Positions 40,346 to 47,365 of a DNA stretch of 64,000 bases are shown here, piece by piece. This DNA comes from DATEPR01 sp036273855 (GTDB lineage Bacteria > Actinomycetota > Actinomycetes > Mycobacteriales > Pseudonocardiaceae), in the NCBI GenBank assembly GCA_036273855.1, contig DASUGU010000130.1, positions 1-64,000 on the forward strand, written 5' to 3'. Under the pieces are notes generated by a model, which did no database searches, was not told the DNA's origin, and worked only from the letters and a program-made list of their open reading frames with translations. The position numbers were made by a program, and so were the translations under genes. The number at the start of each line of letters is the position of its first letter. The first letter of the stretch is position 1.

Positions 40346-40570
40346 ATGAACACGCACATCACTGCCAAGGTTGTGTGCACCTCTAAGACCCTGTACAGCC
40401 ACCAGACCACAGTGAAGTTCACCCCGGACTATGCCGACGGTCGCAACAAAGAATGGGCCGCGGCCACCCCCACCCTCGATTTCACCCTCGGCCTACGACC
40501 CGACGTCGCCGAACGATTCGAGCTGAGCGCCGCGTATCTCGTCACCTTCGAGAAGGAAGACACGCACTAG
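40346..40570 (+). CDS. Small hypothetical protein
   Basis: 74 aa, MNTHITAKVVCTSKTLYSHQ, mostly beta and polar. AGAGAG precedes ATG 40346. It follows the beta-helix gene by 17 bp and could be its chaperone or unrelated. Confidence 0.6.
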   Translation: MNTHITAKVVCTSKTLYSHQTTVKFTPDYADGRNKEWAAATPTLDFTLGLRPDVAERFELSAAYLVTFEKEDTH

Positions 40571-40591
40571 CATCGCTGGCAATTCGGACAC

Positions 40592-40693
40592 GGGGGTATA
40601 ACCCCCTCTCGACGGTCGGCTCGAACCGGGACATTCGGGGGCTCGCGTCCCGTATGCAACCGAAACGGTTTCCCATTCCTGGAATAGGGGAAA
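40592..40693. other. Cluster of inverted repeats before terS: candidate cos/terminase-binding region
   Basis: The 150-bp gap before terS holds three symmetric elements: GGGGGT-ATA-ACCCCC (40592-40606), AACCG-AAA-CGGTT (40658-40670) and TTTCCCATTCC-T-GGAATAGGGGAAA with one extra base (40669-40693). Such clusters next to terS are where cos or pac sites are usual. The first could instead be a terminator for the early operon. Confidence 0.45.
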
Positions 40694-40720
40694 ATGGCAC
40701 CGAATGGGGGGTGAATTCCC

Positions 40721-41437
40721 ATGGCGGTGGCCGGGCGGAAGCCTAAACCGGACGGTCAGAAGCGCAATAGAATGCCGGCGACCCACGAGTGGACAGAGGT
40801 TGTGGACCGTCCATTTTCGGGGAAGGTCCCGCCGCTACCGAAGCAGCCCCGCCAGGTGATCGAGTCATCGGCGCCTCCGCCGGAACCGACACGTCCGTTG
40901 GGCCGCATGGGTTTGGCGTTGTGGGAGCGTGCCTGGCACAGCTCGGGCGATCTCCCGGTGGACGCGGACGCGTTGCTGCTGGTGTGCGAACAGATGGACG
41001 AACGCGTTGCCCTGCGGGTGCGGGTGCTCAAGGAAGGCGACTGGCGTCTACGGTCGGCCTTGCGCACCATCGATCGGCAGATCGCCTCCGGATTGGCCTC
41101 GCTCGGTGTCGCGTCGGCCCGAACCATTCCGACCAAGTGGCCGGCAGAAACCCGCAAGTGGTGGCGCACGGTGTCCCGCATGCCCCACTGTGTACTGTGG
41201 ACCGACGCGGACTGGCGATTCGCCATGGACACCGCCGTCGTGGCCGCCGCGTTCCACGCCGGGGATGTCCGCGTGGCCAACGAGTTGCGGCAACGTGAAA
41301 AGCTGCTGGGCACCACGGGCGATGCCCGCCGGGACCTGCGTATCCGCTATGTCGATGCGATGGTCGAGCACGCCGACCCGGCGATCGTGCGGGCCATGGA
41401 CGACTACCGTCGTGCCGCGAGCGGGGGCGACGGGTGA
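40721..41437 (+). CDS. terS: Terminase small subunit
   Basis: 238 aa. The opening VAGRKPKPDGQKRNRMPATHEWTE-type text is characteristic of P27/actinophage small terminases, followed by LGRMGLALWERAWHSSGDLP, LLLVCEQMDERVALRVRVLK and a helical C-terminus. It would bind the packaging site and recruit TerL. TerL is 7.2 kb away, which is unusual. The stop overlaps the ParB-like GTG (GTGA). Confidence 0.85.
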   Translation: MAVAGRKPKPDGQKRNRMPATHEWTEVVDRPFSGKVPPLPKQPRQVIESSAPPPEPTRPLGRMGLALWERAWHSSGDLPVDADALLLVCEQMDERVALRVRVLKEGDWRLRSALRTIDRQIASGLASLGVASARTIPTKWPAETRKWWRTVSRMPHCVLWTDADWRFAMDTAVVAAAFHAGDVRVANELRQREKLLGTTGDARRDLRIRYVDAMVEHADPAIVRAMDDYRRAASGGDG

Positions 41438-41982
41438 TCGGCGAGCTGGCGTTCGAGCAACGCCCGGTGGCCGAACTGCGCACCTACCATCGCAACCCTC
41501 GCCAGGGCGACGTGGCGGCCATTCGGCAGTCGCTTCGCGTGCACGGCCAGTACAAGCCGGTCGTGGTCAACCGCGGAACGTATACCGGCCGCCCCTCGGA
41601 GGTGCTGGCCGGCAATCACACCGTGTTGGCGGCCCGCGAGGAAGGCTGGACCACGCTGTGGGTCGGCTGGGTGGACGTGGACGATGACCAGGCCGCGCGG
41701 ATCGTGCTGGTCGACAATCGCACGGCCGACCGCGCCGAGTACGACGATCGCCTGTTGGCCGAGCTGCTCGCCGATCTGCCGGACCTGGACGGCACCGGGT
41801 ACGACCCCGGCGACCTGGACAAGTTGATTAAGGATGTGCTGCCCGAGCCGGGCGACGCCGAACCGGGCGACTTGCAACAGTCCTTCGGCGTGGTCGTGGA
41901 GTGTCGCGACGAGACGCAGCAGGCCGAACTGTTGGAACGTCTCGCCGGGGAGGGGTGGCCCGTGCGGGCACTGATGCGCTAA
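41434..41982 (+). CDS. ParB-like nuclease-domain protein
   Basis: 182 aa. ParB N-terminal fold: VAELRTYHRNPRQGDVAAIRQSLRVHG, then QYKPVVVNRG and VLAGNHTVLAAREEGW, and DDDQAARIVLVDNRTADRAE. The C-terminus (residues about 105-182) is acidic and leads to FGVVVECRDETQQAELLERL. Phage ParB-fold proteins use CTP/ATP or act in DNA modification and nicking; no HTH for centromere binding is seen. GTGA overlap with terS upstream and TAATG overlap with the ABC-GNAT gene downstream show translational coupling of three genes. Confidence 0.85.
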   Translation: MIGELAFEQRPVAELRTYHRNPRQGDVAAIRQSLRVHGQYKPVVVNRGTYTGRPSEVLAGNHTVLAAREEGWTTLWVGWVDVDDDQAARIVLVDNRTADRAEYDDRLLAELLADLPDLDGTGYDPGDLDKLIKDVLPEPGDAEPGDLQQSFGVVVECRDETQQAELLERLAGEGWPVRALMR

Positions 41983-43088
41983 TGCGAGCCCGATTCACGT
42001 TGACCGCCGAGGTGCGACGGTCCGCCCGCGTCATGCAGACAGCCGGCATGATGGACAGTCAACCCGACACCGGCCGCTCATCCTCCTGGGATGTAGACGT
42101 ACCGATCGAGGACAAACCCTGGAACGTCGGCCTAGTCGTCGGCCCGTCCGGGTCCGGCAAGTCCAGCCTCGCACGCCACCTGTGGGCCGATCACCTGGCC
42201 GGCGCCCGCGAGTGGACCGACGACGCGGCCATCCTCGACGACTTCCCGGACGCCATGAGCATCCGAGAGATCACCAAGCTCCTGGTCGATGTCGGCCTGG
42301 GCTCGGTACCGGCCTGGCTGCGCCCCTATCGCGCATTGTCTATGGGCGAAGCCTTCCGGGCCGACACAGCACGCTCCCTGGCCGAGGCAGACGGCCTGGT
42401 GGTGGTGGACGAATTCACCTCGGTTGTGGACCGCCAGGTCGCCAAGATCGCCAGCCATTCGGTCCAGCGCACCGTGCGGCGGGCCGAGCGGCAGTTCATC
42501 GCCGTCACCTGCCACTACGACGTCATCGACTGGCTACAGCCCGATTGGGTCCTGGACATGGCCGCCGGCCAGTTCGCCTGGAGGTCGGTTCAACCCCACC
42601 CCCCGATCGAACTACGTCTACACCAGGTCGACGCGTCCGCGTGGCGAGTGTTTGCACGTCATCACTATCTGACGTCCAGCCTGCACACGTCCGCGCGCTG
42701 CTTCGGAGCGTTCGCCGACGACGGCGAGTGCGTCGGGTTCACCTCGTACATGCACTTCCCGCACGCGCGGACCCGCAACATCAAACTCGCGCACCGCACG
42801 GTCGTCCTGCCCGACTGGCAAGGGTTGGGGATCTCCGGGCGCATGGCCGACTGGGTCGGCCAGTACCTCTACGAGCACGGCTATCGCTACCACCGCTCGA
42901 TCGCCCACCCGGCCGTGATCGCCTACTGTGTGCGCTCCCCCCGGTGGCGCGAGGTCAGCACCAGCCGGCGCTCGCTGATGACGTCCAGCACGACGGCGTC
43001 ACTGCGGAAACGCGCTCTGAGTGCGCGCAGCCTGGGGCAACGCTCGTTCGAGTACGTGCCCCCCGCTCCATTCAGCTCGACTAGCTAG
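41982..43088 (+). CDS. ABC-type ATPase fused to a GNAT (Mom-like) acyltransferase domain
   Basis: 368 aa. N-terminal soluble ABC ATPase: Walker A GPSGSGKS (54-61), signature LSMGE (119-123), Walker B LVVVDEF (139-145), D-loop SVVD (147-150). There are no membrane segments, so it is not a transporter. The C-terminal half (about 205-340) looks like a GNAT fold: FARHHYLTSSLHTSARCFGA, VGFTSYMHFP, and motif A RTVVLPDWQGLGISGRMADW. Phage Mu Mom, which modifies adenine in phage DNA, is also a GNAT. Coupled to ParB and terS, it may modify virion DNA to evade restriction; unproven. Start ATG 41982 overlaps the ParB stop. Confidence 0.78.
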   Translation: MRARFTLTAEVRRSARVMQTAGMMDSQPDTGRSSSWDVDVPIEDKPWNVGLVVGPSGSGKSSLARHLWADHLAGAREWTDDAAILDDFPDAMSIREITKLLVDVGLGSVPAWLRPYRALSMGEAFRADTARSLAEADGLVVVDEFTSVVDRQVAKIASHSVQRTVRRAERQFIAVTCHYDVIDWLQPDWVLDMAAGQFAWRSVQPHPPIELRLHQVDASAWRVFARHHYLTSSLHTSARCFGAFADDGECVGFTSYMHFPHARTRNIKLAHRTVVLPDWQGLGISGRMADWVGQYLYEHGYRYHRSIAHPAVIAYCVRSPRWREVSTSRRSLMTSSTTASLRKRALSARSLGQRSFEYVPPAPFSSTS

Positions 43089-43354
43089 CCAATTGCGAAC
43101 GGGTCCGGGTACACCCGGATGATCGTGTCCCGCGCACTTTCAGCAGCGGACATAATGGTCTCCAGTTGTTCGACCACGTGCTTGAGATCGGGCTGGCCCG
43201 GCGCCCGCCATGTTTCCCGCAGTGCGGCCATCGAGCTGAGCAGACCTTCGGCATCCTCAGCCCAGCCGGCCCCGTCCATGTCTTTCGCTATGACGAACAG
43301 GGCGCGGTCCAAATCGCTCGCATCGGAGTCCGGCTCGAATCTCTCTCGGTCCAT
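43085..43354 (-). CDS. Helical hypothetical protein, last gene of the leftward cargo operon
   Basis: 89 aa, acidic and helical: LDRALFVIAKDMDGAGWAED, VVEQLETIMSAAESARDTII. Its stop overlaps the convergent ABC-GNAT stop by 4 bp. AAAGGATCAC precedes ATG 43354 and nearly the same text (GAGAGGATCAC) precedes ATG 43892. Unknown function. Confidence 0.65.
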   Translation of the reverse strand: MDRERFEPDSDASDLDRALFVIAKDMDGAGWAEDAEGLLSSMAALRETWRAPGQPDLKHVVEQLETIMSAAESARDTIIRVYPDPFAIG

Positions 43355-43398
43355 GACGTGTGATCCTTTCAGACGTGGTGGTGGGCGATGTGTCTATG

Positions 43399-43426
43399 CG
43401 GCTCGATCGGCCACAAATACGAGCCG
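43399..43426 (-). terminator. Intergenic hairpin in the leftward cargo operon
   Basis: CGGCTCG (43399-43405) and CGAGCCG (43420-43426), a perfect 7-bp stem with a 14-nt loop, between the 152-aa gene and the last gene. May attenuate or process the transcript. Confidence 0.35.
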
Positions 43427-43433
43427 GCCTTCC

Positions 43434-43892
43434 TCACTTCCACCCGCGCAGGAGGCGAACCGTGACGTAGGCAGCGAACGCCGTGCGCTGGTTGGCCGGG
43501 ACATTTCGGGCAAGCTCCGCCAGGCGCCCAATCGCCTGTTCGATCGGGTCATCGCGCTTGACGGCCCGCTCTCGGGCGCGCATCGACAGATCGACCTCGG
43601 CGGCCCGGTGCAGCGCGGAGAGTCGATCTACCAGCTCGGTGTCCTCACTCTGCTGGCCCGTAAAGCTCGGCGCGCCGCGAGCAATCCTCTTGTCCGTGCG
43701 GGTCACCATGACCTCGTACACACACCCGATCGTTGGGTGGCCCTTTGGGGCGTACCACAGTTCGTCGCCGGACGAGTCGATCCAGGCGTGAACGCGTTGA
43801 TCCTTGCTGCCGACGCGGCTGCCGCCGAACACCCAGCGTTCGAGCGCGGGCTCGGGCTCGGTGCTCGGCTGGGCATGGTCCTCTGTAGACAT
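43434..43892 (-). CDS. Hypothetical cargo protein
   Basis: 152 aa from ATG 43892. A beta-rich N-terminal half (RWVFGGSRVGSKDQRVHAWI, DELWYAPKGHPTIGCVYEVM) and a helical C-terminus (VDRLSALHRAAEVDLSMRAR). No family recognised. Confidence 0.65.
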   Translation of the reverse strand: MSTEDHAQPSTEPEPALERWVFGGSRVGSKDQRVHAWIDSSGDELWYAPKGHPTIGCVYEVMVTRTDKRIARGAPSFTGQQSEDTELVDRLSALHRAAEVDLSMRARERAVKRDDPIEQAIGRLAELARNVPANQRTAFAAYVTVRLLRGWK

Positions 43893-43906
43893 AACGGGTG
43901 ATCCTC

Positions 43907-44314
43907 TCAACGTGTCGATGGTCGACGGTTCTGCGCGGCCAGATCGGCCATGATGCGAGCGGTGATGGCCGCAGGCAGCTCCACGAGTTTGAGCGTGCCG
44001 CGCCAGGGGATCGGATCGAGCAACGCGACAGGGTCACGCATCCTCCAGTGGAACGCGTCCAGTTGCGCCCAGGGCGAGCGATGCCCCCGCACGACGTCCC
44101 ACAGATCCACCACACCCACGATCACCCCACGGGGGAACGTGTCGACGTCGAACCCCGCAGTACGCGCCCAGCGCGCCCCTGCCGGGTCCAGACGAGTCGA
44201 CGCGTGTATCGCGACGGGTCCGCGATGCTCCGTCGACCAGGAGCGATTCTCCGGGTCCTTGCCGAGATGCAGGAGCGCGTGCGCCCACGGCTGTCGGACC
44301 GAGAGCACCTTCAT
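43907..44314 (-). CDS. ASCH-domain protein
   Basis: 135 aa. It opens MKVLSVRQPWAHALLHLGKD then PENRSWSTEHRGPVAIHAST, the ASCH hallmark, with VIVGVVDLWDVVRG and a PWRGTLKLVELP end. ASCH domains are PUA-like and bind RNA or act on modified nucleosides. In phages they often accompany DNA- or RNA-modification functions. Start fixed by GGAAAGGAAG; ATGA overlap with the upstream HTH gene. Confidence 0.85.
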   Translation of the reverse strand: MKVLSVRQPWAHALLHLGKDPENRSWSTEHRGPVAIHASTRLDPAGARWARTAGFDVDTFPRGVIVGVVDLWDVVRGHRSPWAQLDAFHWRMRDPVALLDPIPWRGTLKLVELPAAITARIMADLAAQNRRPSTR

Positions 44315-44577
44315 CGTCGATCTTCCTTTCCGCGGTGACTCGGACGGCCGCCGCCAGCTCCCTGGCCGGGTCGGCGCGCCAGCCACGCGTCAACAGTCGC
44401 GGGCTCCCACACCGGAGACCCCCCGTAGATCGCGTCGGGCGCGGGGAAGTCTCCGGGGCGAGAGTCCTGCTCACGCCGCCGCCGGCTGGCTTTCGTGTGG
44501 TAGCCACGGATTGTCTTGTAGGACAGCCCGAGCCGGTCGGCGACGGCGTGCATGTCGAGATACTCGGACGACACCAT
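44311..44577 (-). CDS. HTH (excisionase/MerR-like) DNA-binding protein
   Basis: 88 aa from ATG 44577: SSEYLDMHAVADRLGLSYKT, IRGYHTKASRRRREQDSRPG, then PDAIYGGSPVWEPATVDAWL, the usual phage HTH-17 arrangement with a target-directing helix and a wing. ATG 44625 is an alternative start overlapping the upstream gene. It may regulate the cargo operon. Confidence 0.72.
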   Translation of the reverse strand: MVSSEYLDMHAVADRLGLSYKTIRGYHTKASRRRREQDSRPGDFPAPDAIYGGSPVWEPATVDAWLARRPGQGAGGGRPSHRGKEDRR

Positions 44578-44611
44578 GCAGGTGAGGTTATCAATGGGCC
44601 GGACGGCCCGA

Positions 44612-45076
44612 TCACCCGTCGCCATCGTCGGAGTCGGGCGTGTCGTCCAGCCGGCGCACCGGCCCGGTGACGTTGTTCCGCAGTCGCTGGTGCAACGCGT
44701 GTAGCGCGAAGCGCATCCCGGCCGGCATCGGGAACCCCCACCGCCTGCGGAACTGCCGGACGGTGCGACCCATCAGGCCCGACCAGCTACCGGTGCGGAG
44801 CAGAGAAGCGCACGCGTCGCATGCGGCCCAGTTGCCCTCGCTGTACTGCCCAGGGCGAGGCAGCTCGAACGACGCGGCGGGCAGGACGAACGTCGGCCGC
44901 TTGGCTCCGCAGAAGTCGCACTCACCGGTCCAGCCGGCCGGCGGATCGATCGGCACCGGCTCGTGGGAGTGATCGGCCAGGGCCGGGTGGATGTACCCGG
45001 CCCCGTCCTCATCGATAATCGAGTTCAGCGCCGATCCGCAGGTCGCGCACACTTTCGACGGCAGGTCGGCGGTCAC
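44612..45076 (-). CDS. Hypothetical protein with two zinc ribbons
   Basis: 154 aa: KVCATCGSALNSIIDEDGAG, CDFCGAKRPTFVLPA and WAACDACASLLRTG give three CxxC pairs. The C-terminus is basic and helical (MGRTVRQFRRRWGFPMPAGM), ending acidic. GTGA overlap with the upstream gene. Unknown function. Confidence 0.68.
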   Translation of the reverse strand: MTADLPSKVCATCGSALNSIIDEDGAGYIHPALADHSHEPVPIDPPAGWTGECDFCGAKRPTFVLPAASFELPRPGQYSEGNWAACDACASLLRTGSWSGLMGRTVRQFRRRWGFPMPAGMRFALHALHQRLRNNVTGPVRRLDDTPDSDDGDG

Positions 45077-45390
45077 GACGCACCCCCGGGCACGAACCGG
45101 CCGAACAGCGTCCGCTGCCCCGGGGCAGGCAGGCTGCACGTGCCCACGGCGACGAACGGCCCCCCGACCACCCGACGCACGGAGTCCACGCGCTCTAGCG
45201 CGGTCATGTGCGACACGAACGGACCCAGCACGAGCGCGGTACGTCTGCCCTGGTGCGCGGACACGTAGAACAACGCGCCAGGGCGAGACATGATTGGGTC
45301 GCGCTGACCCTCGTTGAACTTGCGTCGCAGGTACCGCTTGGCCGCGTCCAGGTTCGCGATGCCGGTGCCGAGGAAGTCGGGGCGGTCCAT
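45073..45390 (-). CDS. Hypothetical cargo protein
   Basis: 105 aa: MDRPDFLGTGIANLDAAKRY, SRPGALFYVSAHQGRRTALV, then beta strands to RTLFGRFVPGGAS. TGATG overlap with the upstream stop. No family recognised. Confidence 0.62.
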   Translation of the reverse strand: MDRPDFLGTGIANLDAAKRYLRRKFNEGQRDPIMSRPGALFYVSAHQGRRTALVLGPFVSHMTALERVDSVRRVVGGPFVAVGTCSLPAPGQRTLFGRFVPGGAS

Positions 45391-45869
45391 CACTCGCCCC
45401 CGCTCTCGTCGGAGACCAGCTCGGCGTCGATCACACTCGCGTAGGAGTAGATCACCGCGCGGACCAGACCCACCAGACGAGTGCGCGCCTCGGCCGGCAA
45501 CGCTTCCCAGCGCTCCAGTTGTCCCTGCCGGTCCGCCGGGGCGGCCTGCTGCTCCAGGATCGTGCGCACGACCATCGCGGGCGCCACGGCCTGCTGGTCG
45601 GTCAACGCGGGCAACCGGCGCCGGGTGGGCGCGTGGTGTCCGTGTGTGATGACCCCGCAGTGACGCCATTCCTCGTATGCCGCGCATAGGTTCGGGCGCG
45701 TCCCCTCGGACACCCCGAACGCGTTCCAGCGCTCCAGGTACGCGAGAGCGAACTGCCGCGCGTGCTCCGTGTCGTGTTCCTCGTCTCCGGAGTCCTGGCG
45801 ACCCCACGCGTAGGCGTTCGCCTCCCGGAAGATCGGGTGATCCATCGCGGGCACGTCGTAGTCAGCCAC
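45390..45869 (-). CDS. Hypothetical cargo protein
   Basis: 159 aa, mostly helical: FREANAYAWGRQDSGDEEHD, AYLERWNAFGVSEG, and VRTILEQQAAPADRQGQLER. GTG 45869 overlaps the upstream gene by 8 bp. No family recognised. Confidence 0.65.
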   Translation of the reverse strand: MADYDVPAMDHPIFREANAYAWGRQDSGDEEHDTEHARQFALAYLERWNAFGVSEGTRPNLCAAYEEWRHCGVITHGHHAPTRRRLPALTDQQAVAPAMVVRTILEQQAAPADRQGQLERWEALPAEARTRLVGLVRAVIYSYASVIDAELVSDESGGE

Positions 45870-46236
45870 GTCTCTGCCCCTCGATCTCCGCGCGGAGCAC
45901 CCACGCGGCAGTCGCGGCCACGGTCACCGGGTCCGGGAACGTCACCACATGGCCTGCCTGCTGGAACGTGTAGGCGACGATCGTTGTCCACACGTGCAGG
46001 CGGTAACCACGGCCGTCCTGCCACGTGATGTATGCGATCCCGCCGGGCTTGCCGAAGTCGAATCCGTCCGGGTCGACGTCGCGCGGGTACAGACGCACGG
46101 TCACGTACTCGTCGCCGATCACTGCGTCGTACCGACGATGGAGGTCGACGACGTACCCGTCCGGGGCCGCTGTGGTGAGATGCGGCTGTAGAAGTAACAG
46201 GGCGGCGGGAGCGATGCCTTCGGGTGGTGCGCTCAT
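45862..46236 (-). CDS. Hypothetical cargo protein
   Basis: 124 aa: beta-rich core VVDLHRRYDAVIGDEYVTVR, GIAYITWQDGRGYRLHVWTT and a helical end (VTVAATAAWVLRAEIEGQRR). AAGGAGG precedes ATG 46236. Follows the repeated hairpin at 46288-46341. Unknown function. Confidence 0.65.
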   Translation of the reverse strand: MSAPPEGIAPAALLLLQPHLTTAAPDGYVVDLHRRYDAVIGDEYVTVRLYPRDVDPDGFDFGKPGGIAYITWQDGRGYRLHVWTTIVAYTFQQAGHVVTFPDPVTVAATAAWVLRAEIEGQRRG

Positions 46237-46287
46237 GGCGCAGCCTCCTTGTGTGTGTCGAGTGTGGATCGAGCCGGCGCCAGAGGG

Positions 46288-46341
46288 GACTGGCGGCCGA
46301 GGGAACACACGTGCGAGACGCGTGCTCCACTGCGGCCAGTC
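46288..46341 (-). repeat. Conserved intergenic hairpin, copy 1
   Basis: On the minus strand: GACTGGCCGCAGTGGAGC at the start and ACGTGTGTTCCCTCGGCCG then CCAGTC at the end. GACTGGC/GCCAGTC pair to make a stem, and the stop of the 135-aa gene lies in the 5' arm. Confidence 0.65.
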
Positions 46342-46747
46342 ACTCCCAGGGCACCAGCACCGCCAGGGACGCTTCGTCGGTCAGGAAGTAGGCCGGCAGC
46401 TCCGGTACGCCCTCGGAGAGCGCTCGGTACACCCTGTGCCAGCCGTCGATCAGGAACCCGCCCATGCGTTCGCCGGTCTCGGGACTCACGATCGGGGCGA
46501 ACACAATCGGCTCAGTCAGGTCGACAGTCGCCGCATGGGCCGCATCCACCTTGACCTCGATCAGCTTGAGGTGGCCTGGCCGCGGTGCGCCCAGCGACGT
46601 GAACTCGCGGAGCGGTTCGATCTCCACGGGCTCCCGTCTGGCCGCGTCGGGGTCGGACTCGATCAGCTCCCGCGCCTGATCCACGCACCAGCGGAACGTC
46701 ACGAAACGGAAGACATGACACCCCTCGCGGTGGACGTGGGCGCTCAT
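46340..46747 (-). CDS. ParB-like fold protein (second)
   Basis: 135 aa. GHLKLIEVKVDAAHAATVDL, then ETGERMGGFLIDGWHRVYRA and LPAYFLTDEASLAVLV: the order of a substrate-binding loop and the DGWHRVYRA helix resembles ParB/Srx-type domains (usual GxHR). It differs from the ParB-like gene next to terS. ATGA overlap with the upstream gene. Confidence 0.6.
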   Translation of the reverse strand: MSAHVHREGCHVFRFVTFRWCVDQARELIESDPDAARREPVEIEPLREFTSLGAPRPGHLKLIEVKVDAAHAATVDLTEPIVFAPIVSPETGERMGGFLIDGWHRVYRALSEGVPELPAYFLTDEASLAVLVPWE

Positions 46748-47235
46748 TCCGCGTCGCCCTTCTCGTTCGCATGGGCGCGGTTCTCGTTCAGGAGGACGGA
46801 CAGGTGTTCGTTGGCCTGGGCACTCGCGGCGGCGACTAGCGCGGGATCAACGCCCAGATCCAGGAGCGCGAGCACGCCCTCGTCCATGCCCAGCGAGAAG
46901 GACAACAGGATCGTGGCGGCAAGTCCGATCGCGCGCACGTGTGCGAGCGTGCGTGGGTGTCGACTGCCGGCACGCTCCACGGTGCGAAGCGTCGCGGTAC
47001 GCAGGTTGGACAGATAGTCGCCGTGCTCAGCGACCCACGCGTTCAACTGGACGTGCCAGCCGACCTCCCACACGATCCAGGAGTCGTGGGTGCTCTCGCG
47101 ATGACAGAGCACGATGTGCCGGTCTGGCAGCATCGACGGGTCCGCGCGGAGCGGGATCGCGAGCGTCACGGGCAGGTGGTTGATGGTGGACGGCACAAGG
47201 CTGTCCACCCAGGGGGGCATCGGTTCGTTGGGCAT
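46744..47235 (-). CDS. Hypothetical cargo protein
   Basis: 163 aa: LPVTLAIPLRADPSMLPDRH, HDSWIVWEVGWHVQLNAWVA, and a helical C-terminus (ALVAAASAQANEHLSVLLNE). AGGAGG sits 8-13 bases before ATG 47235. No family recognised. Confidence 0.65.
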   Translation of the reverse strand: MPNEPMPPWVDSLVPSTINHLPVTLAIPLRADPSMLPDRHIVLCHRESTHDSWIVWEVGWHVQLNAWVAEHGDYLSNLRTATLRTVERAGSRHPRTLAHVRAIGLAATILLSFSLGMDEGVLALLDLGVDPALVAAASAQANEHLSVLLNENRAHANEKGDAE

Positions 47236-47287
47236 GGCTGTACCTCCTGCATGGGGATCGGGTGATGGGTTCGGGCGCCGGTGACGA

Positions 47288-47361
47288 CACTGGCGGCCGA
47301 GGGAACGCACGTACGCGCGACGCGGGCGCGGGCACGGACGTACGCTCCACAGCGGCCAGTC
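47288..47361 (-). repeat. Conserved intergenic hairpin, copy 2
   Basis: Minus strand: GACTGGCCGCTGTGGAGC, a variable GC-rich loop, then ACGTGCGTTCCCTCGGCCG and CCAGT. Same ends as copy 1 with a longer loop, again directly after a stop (DUF932). Confidence 0.65.
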
Positions 47362-47365
47362 GACG

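Noticed and set aside
41982..43088. ABC transporter ATPase
   Set aside because: No membrane partner or membrane helices; fused C-terminal GNAT-like domain and coupling to ParB-like gene point to a soluble enzyme.
43085..43892. Toxin-antitoxin pair
   Set aside because: Small neighbouring genes, but neither shows a known toxin or antitoxin motif.
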